Origin: Synchiropus splendidus
Lineage: Eukaryota; Chordata; Actinopteri; Syngnathiformes; Callionymidae
Length of the DNA: 64,000 nucleotides
Assembly: GCF_027744825.2 (NCBI RefSeq)
Contig: NC_071340.1
Location: forward strand, 2,549,501-2,613,500
Direction: 5' to 3'
Shown here: one piece after another, positions 24,610-35,945 of the stretch
Layout: each line of letters begins with the position of its first letter
Numbering within the stretch: the stretch's first letter is position 1
Program-made: the position numbers and the translations under genes
Notes under the pieces: model-generated
What the model was told of the DNA's origin: nothing
The model's input: only the letters and a program-made list of their open reading frames with translations
The model's database searches: none

Positions 24610-27300
24610 CCATCAATCATACAGATTTGACATATAGTGGTCTCCTTCATCTCTCTGTCTATTTATAGAATCCCAAATCAAAAAATGCAGAGGAAAACAT
24701 GAACTCAGCGGCAGATGGTTCCTGTGAGCATGTTTACAAATCAGGTTTCAGCACAGTCTGAGGTGCAAGAGAGACAAGGTTTCCCACCTCCCTGCCTGTT
24801 ACCATCTGCAGCTCTCTGTACTCTCTGGGCACCGAGCGAGCAACACGCGCCAAAACTGCACACATTAAAAACGCAGCTCAAGATTGCATGACGCTTATTG
24901 ACTCAGTGCTTGAAACAGACCCAACTCAAAGGAGGTTTCAGAACACAGTGATGGGCCCTGGTATGTTGTGTTTCATTTGAACGAAACAGTAAATAGAGCC
25001 GTGCTTGTTGTTCAGTATAAAATAAGGAAAGACAGTCCCCACGAAGTGGATTCAAGATCATTGCCATTGCAATCACACACACAGTCAAAGAGCCTCTGGG
25101 AGGAGGAAATGCTTTTCTGCGAGATTTCACTAAATAGCTTCACGATTGCTTTCATTGCTACTTCCTGCCACTGCATATGTTTGATTTCCCTTAAGTTTCT
25201 CAGATAAATGTCTCATAAATGTCACAAGATGCAGATCAGTCAATTCAGTCAATAGAAGCTGTGAAATCCTACAGTATATTAACTTCCTGTCCACTTTTCC
25301 ATGACCACCTGAACTTACTCCCAGGTTGTCCCACGACTTTTGACTTCCATACTTAGCAAAGATGACCACACAAAAATGCTACGCTGATTCGACATTAGCA
25401 TCATGAATAATAACCGTTTTATAGCACAGTACCCTTGTAATGCTCTTTCGTGGCAACAGCTCTTACACTTCTGTGTTCTCATAACTACGATCTACATAAG
25501 TCTGTTATTAGCATTATCATTAGCATATTATAAACAGAATGTATAAACAAGGAAACCAAAGGGAAAATGTAAATTATGCACTAATAAAACATGTTTTTTG
25601 ATTATACATTATTACATATACATTATTATTACATATTTAAGTACATTATAACGGGTGATTCTTAATGTTCTGTACGTTATAAATATTGGAGGGTCTTCAT
25701 AAGAGGTATTATGGAAACCACTTGGGCATTAAGTCTTTAGCAGAGTCACACAGAGCTCATCTCTAGGGTTTAAAGGCATCATGCATAACAATAGTGAATT
25801 ATTATTCATGTTTTCAGGATATAGGGTCAAAAATGAGAAAAGCATATGTCATCCAATTAAAAGGGGTAGGCTTCAAGAACCTGCACTTTGATTTAAAGAA
25901 TCTTGTTTTAAATCTCTCTGCGTTCATGTGGCTGCACATTTCAATCCTTGATATGTAATGCATATGGCAGAATTGACAATAAATCCTCTACCTTTACCTT
26001 CACGCACGACTCTAGTCAAATCTGACCTTCAGAGGTGGAGAAATTTAAAAAGAAAAAAAAAAAAATCATTGATAAACTACAGCAAGTGATTTTGTTTGGA
26101 GTGGGAAGTCTCCTCGGGTCAGCAGATCGTTACTCCATAAGTGTAAATTCAAAACAGTTTTATTATTGAGCCTCTTATATTCATAAAATCTGCTGTCTTA
26201 CTGATGTTTACCTTAGTCCAAACTGGAAATGTTTTCATGCTCATCCTCTATTAATGCTCCGGTATATTCCTCACTGCCTATGAAAAGACCTACCAATGTC
26301 AAGAATCCCAAGGTTACGTTCCATGCTATTAAAGTTTGCTCCCAATTTCAGAAGCGCTGTAAATATAATTCAGCCACTCAGAATTCTGGCCCAAAAAGAG
26401 AATCGTGTGTTTCCTCCCTCTTACTTGGAGAAATGCTTGTCACGCTCGTACAATAGTCTCTCAAAACAATATCAAATCATATATTTTGTCTAAAATAAAT
26501 AAAAAAATAAAAACTTTCACAGGTTTCCTTCTCTACCTCCTGACTCAGCAACAATCTACTCAGCCCTAGAAGAGAATTGTTTCTGAAATATATTCATGAG
26601 ATTGAGGTCAAAAACGAGAGGAGCATACAACAGGGAATCAGGTTTTCAAATAGATGAAAGTTGGTGGGAGAAAACGGTCACTGAATTTCAGTAAGTTACA
26701 TCATGCGCATGCCCGATCCTTATTCATTTCAAGGTCATATGTGGGGTCCCCTTCAGCAAAGATAAAAATAAACATTTCAATATTACTATTAATAGCTATG
26801 GGAGAAGGAAAACACGCCTAAAATTTCCCTTTATGCCTTTACCATCAATAAAATTTGTCAAACGCCTTGTTTTTCTGCGCTTAAATTGGCCGCAGATACA
26901 AAGATGGTGACGTGTGATCCATTTACACCTGATTCAGCTGGACACTGGCAGTGCATCTTCATTCACAGAAACACTGCTGTGACATCAAATATGAGCTGGA
27001 CAGTGAGGCAGCTGCCAGGACAGCAACTCCAGCTGGACGGGTGAGATGTTTCTCCAAGGAAGTTATCGCTAAATTATTAATTATCCTGGCTCAGCATCGA
27101 CCAAATGACCTGCTGATGATTGTCTAAATGCATCCACCAGTGCGGATGTTGGATGCGTTTATTCAGCAAGCTACAGTCAAGTTTAAAGGGCGTTTCTTTT
27201 CTCTTGTTTTTATTAAATGCAGTAATTTCAAGTGACGGTGCAAGCAAGCCGAGGTCAAGCACCAGCATGTTAGTGACGTGCAGGTGCAAAAGACGATGTG
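24610..27300. other. Intergenic host-like DNA
   Basis: AT-rich, low-complexity-poor sequence with only short chance open frames on both strands. I see no splice-supported exon, RNA gene or transposon signature here. A short A-rich run lies at 26,041-26,066. Confidence 0.6.
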
Positions 27301-27307
27301 ATTCAAA

Positions 27308-27558
27308 TGTTAGGATCAGGACGTTGGTCCTTCAGGGCCATCCATAAAGTATCAACAGGAGTCACAGGTGAAGAAGAAGAAGATTTCGTCCTGGAGTATA
27401 TTAATTCCGATTGTGGTGTTTTTCGTACTCTGTTAACCATACCGATGGATGCTTGGAGTGAGACAATCCAGGAGATTTCTCCAAAAATCGACGGTCTCTT
27501 CTACCATAGCCGCTTATGGAATGATGCCCTTGTGTTGAAAAAAGCACTGGCCTTTTAG
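27308..27558 (+). pseudogene. ORF1 C-terminal fragment (copy 1)
   Basis: This matches the last 84 or so residues of the copy 2 ORF1 (GRWSFRA, then an acidic EEEEDFVLEY patch, then KIDGLFYHSR). The 5' part is cut off at the left boundary of the element, so it cannot be a full gene. Function unknown. Confidence 0.75.
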
Positions 27559-27597
27559 GACCGCCCCACCCTGGACCGCCTACTTGTTGATGGCTGT

Positions 27598-27604
27598 TAT
27601 AAAG
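27598..27604 (+). promoter_or_regulatory. TATA-like box before the Cys/His ORF
   Basis: TATAAAG sits about 70 bp upstream of the ATG and is kept at the same distance in copy 2 (50,290-50,296). Confidence 0.4.
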
Positions 27605-27668
27605 AGGATTTTTTCCAGAGCAACACCATGCAGACGTACCTGTTGGAACAAGACCGTCCAAGACAACG

Positions 27669-28490
27669 ATGAGGCCAGAAGGTGTTCCGAGACGTATCGT
27701 CACTACCTTCCTCGGAGCTGCTACAGGCGGCCCCGGGTACGGGATGAACAACTCCTCGCCGTCACCTCTACTTCCTGCGGTAGAACACGTTGCGGCTGAC
27801 GGTCATAAGTACGAGGGTTCTAACAACGACACGACAGACGGAGCCCGTCCTTCATTGGACGTCAAAGACGACACAGACGACTCTGTTGCAACTGAAATGC
27901 AAGATGCGGATGACGAGGAGGAACCTGTAGGGAAGGCAGCAACCGCCTGCCCCGGGAACGAAACTGTCGACGTGCATCCGCCTGCTTTATCCACTGCTTC
28001 TCAAGACCAAGAACCAGCAGCTAATGATGACACGGATGGATGGATAAGCGGTTTCTTCTTGAAAGCTTTAAAGACAGTTGTATTTCATCTACTAGGTAAA
28101 ACCATACGCAGGTATTGGAGGGAGATCTGCTACGGTTGCCAAGTAGACCATCCCAGCCAACTACAACACAGCTGTCTTGAAGAGATGGAGGATGATTTCT
28201 ACCGCCTTAATTTCCACCCGTTGATGAAGAGACTCTGTAACAAGAACTTTCTGCCTGCTGTACAACACTACTTGACCCTGAATGACGTACAACCGGGGAA
28301 AATGAGAACGAAGGCTACGGCTGAGACAGTCTTGCTCGAAATGAGGTGTCGAAAATCAACTGTCTGGAATGAATACATCAAACATGAGCCTGAGGATCTT
28401 CTAATTGAACGTCTGGAATCAGCAAGTAGAATCTGGAATAGAACGCCGGTCCTGGGCGATGTCACAAACACGAGATTCCCTCGTATGTGA
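27669..28490 (+). CDS. Polinton-associated Cys/His protein, 273 aa (copy 1)
   Basis: The frame is intact and the same length as in copy 2. The N-terminal 120 residues are acidic and low in complexity (DDTDDS, DADDEEEP). They are followed by a predicted hydrophobic helix (residues about 129-142) and a Cys/His cluster CYGCQVDHPSQLQHSC (about 152-167) with spacing C-x2-C-x4-H-x5-H-x-C that could bind zinc. The C-terminal half is helical and charged. It lies between ORF1 and integrase, has a TATA-like box upstream and an AATAAA at about 28,560. I recognise the Cys/His pattern as recurring in fish Polinton-type elements, but no function is known to me. It is one of only two ORFs open in both copies, the other being the small 113-aa basic protein. 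Confidence 0.75.
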   Translation: MRPEGVPRRIVTTFLGAATGGPGYGMNNSSPSPLLPAVEHVAADGHKYEGSNNDTTDGARPSLDVKDDTDDSVATEMQDADDEEEPVGKAATACPGNETVDVHPPALSTASQDQEPAANDDTDGWISGFFLKALKTVVFHLLGKTIRRYWREICYGCQVDHPSQLQHSCLEEMEDDFYRLNFHPLMKRLCNKNFLPAVQHYLTLNDVQPGKMRTKATAETVLLEMRCRKSTVWNEYIKHEPEDLLIERLESASRIWNRTPVLGDVTNTRFPRM

Positions 28491-28615
28491 TGTTTATTTT
28501 TTTTTACTCTTTTACTGTCTTTGTATAACATTACGTTTGAATCCTTACATAACCTGTGGAATAAAAAACATTAAGAAGTATATTTGGATCTCAGCTCATT
28601 CATTTCTCGTTTAAC

Positions 28616-29685
28616 ATGACGGTGAAACACATCATTAAAAGAGTTTATTACAATCCTCTTCACCCCGGGAGCTACGGAGGTGTGAGTCGCCTTCGTCCAG
28701 GGGTGCAGGTTGAGACTGGAAAACCAGTCAGTTCTAAATCTATTAAAGATTTTTTTATCAAAACAGGATGCCTACACCCTGCATAAACCAGCCAGAGTAA
28801 ACTTTCCGAGATACAGAGTATTTGTTCACAGGCCTCTTCAACAATTCCAGGCCGACCTATGCGACATGCAGGCATTGGCTAGATATAACGACGATCAAAA
28901 TTACTTGTTGACCGTGAAAGATGTATTTTCAAAGAGGGCCTATGTACGCGTTTTAAAAAGAAAGACTCCGATCGAGAGAATGAAGGCGTTCAAAACAGTG
29001 CTGGAGGAGTGCGGGACGCCTGCAAAGCTACAGACGGATGATGGGAAAGATTTTTTTAACAAGAGTTTCAGGGCTTTGATGGAAAGGAAGGGTATTAATC
29101 ATTTTTCAACAGCGAGTGACGTTAAGGCCTCTGTGGTTGAGAGATTTAACCTCACTCTTAAAAGTCGGATGTGGAGATATTTCACGGCTAAAAACACATT
29201 ACGTTACATCGAGGTTTTACAGGATCTAGTAAAGAGTTATAATCACAGCTATCACAGTAGTATAAAAATGACACCGATGGAAGTAACTAAAGAAAATACT
29301 CTGCAATCTTTACATTAGACCATCGAAAGATCTGCAGAAGGCAAAATTTAAGGAGGGCGATCATGTTAGGATATCAAAACTACGAGGTGTATTTGACAAA
29401 AAGTATGAGCAGAGTTTTACAGATGAGATATTTACGATAACTGAATGTATTCATCGCACCCCGCCTGTGTATAAATTGAAAGATTTCGACGGCGAGACCA
29501 TCCAGGGGTCATTTTATGATCAAGAATTACAAAAAGTACAACTCGTAAAGGATAAAGTATTTCACGTTGAAAAGATTCTCATGGAACGCTGCGTTAAAGG
29601 AGAGAGGCAGGTCTTTGTCCAGTGGAAGAACTGGCCTGAAAAATTCAACAGGTGGGTAAAAGCTTCGGATATAAAAAATATATAA
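28616..29685 (+). pseudogene. Retroviral-type integrase (INT), frameshifted (copy 1)
   Basis: The Polinton integrase joins element ends into the genome using a DDE catalytic core. Alignment by eye to the intact copy 2 gene shows one extra T in a T-run near 28,750 and an 11-base deletion near 29,309, between CAA direct repeats, that also removes part of the linker. The catalytic region QADLCD, QTDDGKDF and VVERFN is still readable, as is the C-terminal chromodomain (ending near 29,680). It cannot make a full protein. Confidence 0.85.
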
Positions 29686-29719
29686 GAAGGTCCTTCTTTA
29701 CACCAGGCATCATATCACC

Positions 29720-30661
29720 ATGTACGACTCAAAGAACGCAGGCTTCTATGTGACTTTACCATCAAACGCCAGCGCAAATGTTTTTAAAGACAACTCCATT
29801 GGTACTTTCCGCGTTGATTTAGCACAACATATCGATTTAAACGGAAAATGGGAGGTCGCTTTGACGGAGATTACATACCCTCACACGTGGCATAATATTC
29901 CAGAGGATACAGCATCATTTTCCTGGAAACCGAACCATAGAGTACTTGATTCCAACACAAACACGGCTCCCCCTAGAGGATCAGATTCGGAGGCTAACAC
30001 AACACGACGGTATAAAGATGAATTTCATAGAGCCATGGCTCGTCTTAGGGCTCCAGATCCCGATGCCAGCGCCTCTGCTCAGAGGAAAAAAGACGAATCA
30101 CGAGGGGTTGATCGACATTTCAAAACGGCGGGAACAGATATTTCCAAACTGAAGTTTAAGGGAGGATATTACAGCTCTATTAATCAGATTACAACCGAGT
30201 TGGAGCAAACCTTTAAAAAAACCAATAACGACATACGCTTCCTGTTTAACAGTGCACGGCAAAAAATTGATCTTCAAGGAGACGGGCAGAACCTAGTGCT
30301 TTTTAACTCGCCTTTGGCTTACATGCTAGGTGTAGAGCCTGGTAATTGGATAAATTTTTGCGACTACAGAGCGCCCCATCCAGTTGATTTAAAAGTGGGG
30401 TTTTACCATCTCTACTGTTACAGCGACGTTGTAAGACCGCAGCTTGTAGGGGATGCATATGCACCGCTTTTAAGAACTGTAGAAATCAAGGGTAGCTACT
30501 CAGATATAATCACACAACATTTTAACCCTGCTTACTATTTACCGGTGGCCAAGAACCATATTGAAAATATTCAGATACAAATTAAATCGAATCTTAACAA
30601 ACCCGTCAATTTTACCTTTGGAAAGGTCGTGGTGACTCTATACTTTAGACCTGTTACTTGA
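29720..30661 (+). CDS. Minor capsid (penton-like) protein, 313 aa
   Basis: This is the intact version of the gene. The N-terminal stretch IGTFRVDLAQHIDLNGKWEV followed by an aromatic-rich ITYPHTWHNI is typical of the single-jelly-roll vertex protein of Polintons and adintoviruses. A charged, low-complexity insert (residues about 75-140) precedes the conserved C-terminal half (LVLFNSPLAYMLGV, VRPQLVGDAYAPLLR). It lies 35 bases after the integrase stop, upstream of the core and major capsid genes, in the usual virion cluster order. The protein would form the capsid vertices. Copy 2 has lost the last 50 or so residues by frameshift. Confidence 0.8.
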   Translation: MYDSKNAGFYVTLPSNASANVFKDNSIGTFRVDLAQHIDLNGKWEVALTEITYPHTWHNIPEDTASFSWKPNHRVLDSNTNTAPPRGSDSEANTTRRYKDEFHRAMARLRAPDPDASASAQRKKDESRGVDRHFKTAGTDISKLKFKGGYYSSINQITTELEQTFKKTNNDIRFLFNSARQKIDLQGDGQNLVLFNSPLAYMLGVEPGNWINFCDYRAPHPVDLKVGFYHLYCYSDVVRPQLVGDAYAPLLRTVEIKGSYSDIITQHFNPAYYLPVAKNHIENIQIQIKSNLNKPVNFTFGKVVVTLYFRPVT

Positions 30662-30673
30662 GAGGATATTATA

Positions 30674-30680
30674 TAACCCT
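30674..30680 (+). promoter_or_regulatory. TATA-like box before the core protein gene
   Basis: GATATTATATAAC lies just past the minor capsid stop, about 90 bp before the next ATG. The same motif is at 53,377-53,383 in copy 2. Confidence 0.35.
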
Positions 30681-30765
30681 TGTATCGTCATGTGGAAATT
30701 CATTCACCATCACAACGCCGGAGAGAGATAACCAGTCTTTGCAGGCCAAGTCGTAAACAAACACA

Positions 30766-31203
30766 ATGGTTCATGCAGGCTTAAGAGACGACCCTCACAG
30801 ATTTGTACAATATTATGAAAAACAGGTGGGCGGAGATCTACCCGGTTTCTACGGTGCCCCTGTTATGTACGAACGTGGCATCGGTTCCCTCTTCTCGAAA
30901 ATGTTTCGGTTTGATTCACCGCTCTTGAAAAGAGGTATTGCCATCGCGAAACAACATCTCAAATCAGCGGTGGGTAACATAGCTACGGATATGTTCACCC
31001 GTACCTTGAGAGGAATGAGCGATCAACAGAGACAGAAAGGGTCACGAGGTACAGCCGTCTTATCGCGGAGGACAAAGAGACGCCCTCCAGGACGATGTGT
31101 AACACAGAGCTCTAATAAACGTACAAACAAAAAAAGAAAGAAGTCTGTTGACAGAAGCAAACGGTCCAAGAGGAAGTCCAGAGGGAGCTCTGATATATTT
31201 TAA
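30766..31203 (+). CDS. Basic virion core protein (pX/pVI-like), 145 aa
   Basis: The N-terminal part has an amphipathic/hydrophobic stretch (GIGSLFSKMFRF, then SPLLKRGIAIAK). The C-terminal 50 residues are extremely basic (RRTKRRPPGR, KKRKKSVDRSKRSKRKSR), as expected for a DNA-condensing virion core protein. Position between the two capsid genes matches the gene usually compared with adenovirus core and minor proteins. The assignment rests on composition and location. Intact here, interrupted by a stop in copy 2. Confidence 0.6.
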   Translation: MVHAGLRDDPHRFVQYYEKQVGGDLPGFYGAPVMYERGIGSLFSKMFRFDSPLLKRGIAIAKQHLKSAVGNIATDMFTRTLRGMSDQQRQKGSRGTAVLSRRTKRRPPGRCVTQSSNKRTNKKRKKSVDRSKRSKRKSRGSSDIF

Positions 31204-31223
31204 AAAACCTTATATACAGTAAC

Positions 31224-32381
31224 ATGGCACTCCTACACCAGAAATCTGCTGAATGCACATTGGCAGAACTGGATTTATTCACGCCCCCGATGACGCAACT
31301 TTCCATCAAAGACAAAATTTACACTGAAATTGCACCAGTAGCCGCTATCAGCGAAGGAGGACCTATTGAGTTTTTTATACCGGGAGACGGTGAAAAGTAT
31401 CTAGACCTAAACGACACCCTTCTACACGTGCGTGCAAGAATTACTAACGCCGATGGCACACCGCTGGCTAACGACGCAGCGGTCGGTCTCATCAATTACC
31501 CTCTAAACACAATCTTTGACCAGTGCAATGTGGTTCTGGGCGATCGGATGATTTCACAATCCAGTTCCACACATCCGTACAGAGCTATGATTGAAACACT
31601 TCTCAACTTTTCAGGCGACACTCTTAAAACACAGTTTAGCGCCGGTCTTTTTTACCAAGACACAACTGGGTCAGTTGACTCGATCATCACTGTAAACGGT
31701 CCGAACGCAGGTCTTAATAAGAGGGCCGAGTTCACGAGCAGATCCAGAGAAGTACATCTTCTCGGTCCTCTCCACGGCGACATATTTTTCTGCGAGAGAC
31801 TGTTATTAAACTCTGTCGATTTAAGAATTAAACTCACCAGAGCGAATGATGCCTTCTGCCTGAATGGACCCCGCGACTCCACCTTTCGTCTGAAAATCCT
31901 CGGCGCCTCTCTGTTTGTGAAGAAAGTCGCTGTTTCGCCAGCTGTGAGAATAGGTCATGCAGCGGGTGTGTTAAAAGGAAATGCTCTCTTCCCGCTCTCA
32001 CGAGTCAATGTAAAAACATACTCCATTCCAGAAAACTCAAGAATATGCACCCAGGAGAATTTATTTCTGGGTTCAATACCTAAATACGTGGTTTTAGGGT
32101 TGGTACATCACGAGGCATTTACCGGTAGGAGAGATCTCTCCCCGTTCAATTTTCATCATTACAACACTGAATATCTAGCCCTCTGTCAGGACGGCCAACA
32201 GATCCCCGCTAAAGCTTTTCAACCTCAGTTTAATAACGGTATGGCGGTCAGAGAGTTTTATAACATGATTCTAGCTACAGGAAGACATTTGAAGGATCTG
32301 CCTCTAAGCATTGACCGCGAAGATTTTAGCAGCGGTTATTCGTTGTCAGAGGATGGGCGTGATAACTGGTTAATTTGCTGA
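31224..32381 (+). pseudogene. Major capsid protein, C-terminally replaced (copy 1)
   Basis: This is a double-jelly-roll major capsid protein of the Polinton/adintovirus type. The hallmark is the first jelly-roll segment around residues 90-130 (NTIFDQCNVVLGDRM, then HPYRAMIETLLNFS). The frame is open for 385 codons, but copy 2 shows about 70 more residues. Here they are replaced after SGYSLS by a few chance codons (EDGRDNWLIC), because a 1.5-kb deletion joins this gene to the reverse strand of the 252-aa gene. The missing part holds the last strands of the second barrel, so a working capsid protein is unlikely. Confidence 0.85.
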
Positions 32382-32416
32382 GGAGAGACGAGATACATTT
32401 TCTGGACAGTCTTCAT
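32350..32416 (-). pseudogene. Start of the 252-aa Polinton protein (copy 1 remnant)
   Basis: Only the first 20 or so codons survive (MKTVQKMYLVSPQQINQ type start). The rest was removed by the deletion that truncated the major capsid gene. It matches 56,590-56,657 in copy 2. Confidence 0.7.
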
Positions 32417-32422
32417 GGCGTT

Positions 32423-32764
32423 TTACTTCTTTACAAGTCCTCCTATTAGATTTCCAATGATTCGAACGGCAGCCGCTAGCAACGGCAACAGGAATCCACC
32501 CGATTGCTTTTTAAGAATCCTTCGTTTACGCTTCACGCACGCTTTTTTTTTAGCCAAGAGTCTGATGTTTTTCTTCTGATTTTTCAGTTTTTTTAACTGA
32601 GCTTGCGACAATGGTACATTCCCCTTCAAAACATTCAGGGCGATCTCGCAAAGAGCTTGAATAAAGTCCCGAGAACTACGCATTAAAATGTCTTTACGTT
32701 TCTTTGACGGAGCGTGGTATAGTTCCTTAAGTAAACCAGCGTTTCTTTTTATACGCGCTGACAT
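32423..32764 (-). CDS. Small basic protein with hydrophobic C-terminus, 113 aa (copy 1)
   Basis: It is rich in Lys and Arg through residues 1-85 (KKRKDILMRSSRDF, KNQKKNIRLLAKKKACVKRK) and ends with a membrane-active-looking segment LLPLLAAAVRIIGNLIGGL before the terminal KK. It is the same length in copy 2, where IIG is preceded by Pro rather than Arg. Its place just downstream of the ATPase in the minus-strand cluster suggests a virion or packaging role; a membrane-lytic protein like adenovirus pVI is one guess. The reading frame is intact. Confidence 0.6.
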   Translation of the reverse strand: MSARIKRNAGLLKELYHAPSKKRKDILMRSSRDFIQALCEIALNVLKGNVPLSQAQLKKLKNQKKNIRLLAKKKACVKRKRRILKKQSGGFLLPLLAAAVRIIGNLIGGLVKK

Positions 32765-32767
32765 AAC

Positions 32768-33436
32768 TTAAGCAGACGTTTTTGGTATGTACACAGTGTG
32801 ACGCTCGTGAGGAAGTATCCCAGTCCTTAGTCTGTAGCGTTCTGGACATGAGGGTGTTAGATCAACAATTAAGTACCCGTGAGCGTCGGCTGTAGCATCT
32901 TCAAAGTTTTCTCGAAAGAAAGCTCTTTGAGACGGGTAAATCTGTTGAGCAAGAACTTTTATCTGCATTTTATCGCGAGGATTCTTAAACAATACAAAGT
33001 AATTGCTATTCAGACTAATAATACGACTATATTTACCACGATGAAATAAGTTTTGCGTCAGCATTATAACACTCATATTTTTATGATGTCTGTACTGCGT
33101 AAAAACACGGACAACCTCTGGGTTTTCAGAAGCTTCAAAAATAACATCGTCAAGAATAATCAAATGTTTTCTATCAGTAGGAAATACATCTTCATTTTCA
33201 AAAGATTCAGGTAAACCTTCAATGAATTTGATATTTTTATTCATCTTTTGCAACTCAGTGCAAAACCCGAAAGGTTTGGTTGTGCCGTCCGAAAACAAGC
33301 GCCTCTTATCGTACACGACCCGGAGTTTTTTCGTAACTGATCTGTTTTTTAAAGTGATGTTCTTTTTTATCCCTGACAATGTTGTGTTGACGGGTCTCAA
33401 GCACGCCGTCAGGAGAATACTGTAAAAACAAGTCAT
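32768..33436 (-). pseudogene. Packaging ATPase fused to a polymerase-like scrap (copy 1)
   Basis: The open frame of 222 codons looks intact but is chimeric. From KMNKNIKFIEGLPESF onward it is the C-terminal two thirds of the FtsK/HerA-type genome-packaging ATPase, including the Walker B strand HLIILDDV and downstream sensor region (MLTQNLFHRGKYSR). The N-terminal 60 residues come from the neighbouring gene, whose end (YDKRRLFSDGTTKPFGF) resembles the C-terminus of protein-primed family B DNA polymerases. A deletion of about 200 bp, compared with 57,515-57,715, removed the Walker A loop and ATPase start. It cannot bind ATP as an active enzyme would. Confidence 0.75.
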
Positions 33437-35909
33437 CCAGTGTCACCACAAACAATGGGGGAACCCTTTACACATGACTGTTAGATTGTGGATGAAAAGT
33501 TTGAGGCCATCCTGAAAGAGGGATCATTGTTCAAGTTTTTTGATCCTCAGATTATCAATTAATGTGTTAATATTCTTCTGCGAGACGTACGGTTACTCTC
33601 CCCTCACTGGCATCAACAAGAAATATCTGTAAGGTCTCCTGCTGGTCCAGAACTCAATCATTGTTTCTCTGAATGAGCACCTTTGAACACGTGTAACTTG
33701 TTGAATCGCCCAGGTTCTAGGTCTAAACTGAGGATACCATGTATTGTTGTACTTGTTATTTAGAAACAATACAATACAAGGGACCTGCCATGATGTATGG
33801 TTGAGAGACTGCTACACAGGCAGACAAGCAGAGTCACATGTGTCTGAATTGATGGCCTGGTTTTCATAGGCGGAGTGAGCATCTAAGATCAAGATGGAGG
33901 TCGCCGATTTGTGATGGCTACTAGTGAGGAAAGGGTAAAATGAAGTCATACATCAAAGATTTTACAAGCTACTCACAAACATTCAACATAAATATTTGCC
34001 TGCATTCAACTTTTAATTTTCAACTTTTATCATTTCTATCTTTTGCAGGAGATAACTATTCCATCATTTATGTTTAAAGCACATCATAGTGAGAATATAT
34101 TACAACAGCATTAGATTTAGCTCTTTCAAAATTTCAGATTTTGTTCAAGGATATTGTCGGTATCCATTTGCTTTTGGAATTAATTGAGATTCCTTGCAGA
34201 AGTATCCTTTTGACGCAAATGTTGACAGTAACGTTTGAAAATCGTAACATGGTCCTGGAAATTGCAGCACCTTCAAGAGTTTCTCCCCAACCAACAGAAA
34301 CACTACATCATTACAAAATAAAACCCAAAAAGTACTGTAGTAACATGCAAACATGAACCTCAGTCTACACTTTGACTCCAAAGGTCCAGTGGAAAAGCCT
34401 CATAGAACTTCATATCCAATATGTGTTCCTTCCTTCCGTTTAAAGTTCTCGTATGAGTTGTTGATGAGGTGTTTATAAGATGTTCATACAAATTCTACCA
34501 AGAAGAACACACCCAAACCAATAACAAGCATTGTCTCGGAGTTGTAAGTGATATGTTCATCAATTCCGCATTTACCTACGGATGCGTAGATCCAACAAGT
34601 CCAACATTTCCCCTCTGTGGGACAAATAAGGGACACTCTGTGCTCAAGATTCAAGATTGTATTAATCACCGTAGTCACCCTCGACATTTTGGGTCTTCTC
34701 ATTTTAAATCTTAATCTCATTCTATCACTTTCGCCCTCTTATGGGCAGAACGGCGAATTTTGCCACCGTTTTTAAAAAAAGTGCATCGAGGCTTATTTTA
34801 GGAGCGAGGTACTAGTCATTGGCTGTATACGTTGAACGAAGGCGGCCTGAGTATGATCCGGGACATCTTCCCATAGGATTGGATATTGGGTCACCAAGCG
34901 TTATCAGGATGTGTTCATAAACATGCTTTCATGCGTTTGCAGACATTCACTCGGTTAAAATTCAATTTGAGTGAAAAATGAGACATAATCACACTGTTGC
35001 TTTCAAAATTTTTTGTTAGCTTTGTTAGATTGTTTTTTTTTTTGTTGTTGTTGTTGTTTCTCAGGTGTTCTTTCTATGGAGTTTCTATTCTTTCCCTTCA
35101 CTATGAACAAAGTTGTTCTTTGAAGTAGATTCTCATATTTACTTTTTCTGATATTTTCTATGTGCATATTCCGTCGTATGCATTTACACTTTAAAACTTA
35201 ACTGACTGATGGATAGATAGGTAGATGCAAGTTCATAAAAAGGAATAAAAGCCTTCTGCAGGATTCAGTGCCTCATTGAGAGACTACTAGCGTAAAAAAA
35301 AAAAAAAAAATGCTTCCGCGCAATCCGTACACCTTGTGAATGTAAACAAATAGAAGATAAAACACTATTCAGCTTGAAGATATGTAAAGAAAATGTAGGT
35401 CTAGGACGATTAAAAATGAAAAACTGAATGTATGTCAGAAACTACAATGTCAACCCTGTGATTTGTTGTTTGTCAGTTAGAATTGGCAGTGATTAGTAAA
35501 AAAGCTTTACTTGTAAAAAAAAAAATATATATTTATATATATATTTCATACTATTTCGTGAAAAAAGCGGGGTTTGTGACTGGTAGCGAAAATAAAAAGT
35601 TCTTGACATCTCAAAAGTTATACATCTTTTATTTTTTCAAATTTGACAAATGGCTGAACAAATGAAAAAAGTTTGTTAAAATTTTTAAATAAACTATATC
35701 TAGTTTCTAATAATATTCATCTATTTATCCTATCGTAGATGGTTGTACAAAAACGTCAGGCTTTAGTTCAGGATTAGTAATACAATTTGTGTAAGCAGAC
35801 AGTTTCAGGTAAATGAAAAGATTAAGAAGATTGGGAACATGCCAACATGCTCATACATACTAAAATGGCTTGTTGTCTTATAGTGAGAATGGTATGTCTT
35901 AAATTTGAT

Positions 35910-35945
<36 letters not shown>

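Larger units (their letters stand above)
27308..33436 (+). mobile_element. Polinton/Maverick (adintovirus-like) copy 1, truncated
   Basis: Gene content is ORF1 3' end, the Cys/His ORF, integrase, minor capsid protein, basic core protein and major capsid protein on plus, then a small basic protein and a packaging ATPase remnant on minus. This is the standard virion and integration gene set of metazoan Polintons. Homology to copy 2 starts at about 27,308, so the terminal repeat and ORF1 N-terminus are missing. Two internal deletions remove the protease plus most of the 252-aa gene, and the ATPase Walker A region. DNA polymerase B is absent except for a probable 3' scrap. Confidence 0.9.

Noticed and set aside
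24903..25369. Short ORFs on both strands in the host-like interval
   Set aside because: Length is what chance gives, there is no splice context, and no motif is recognised.
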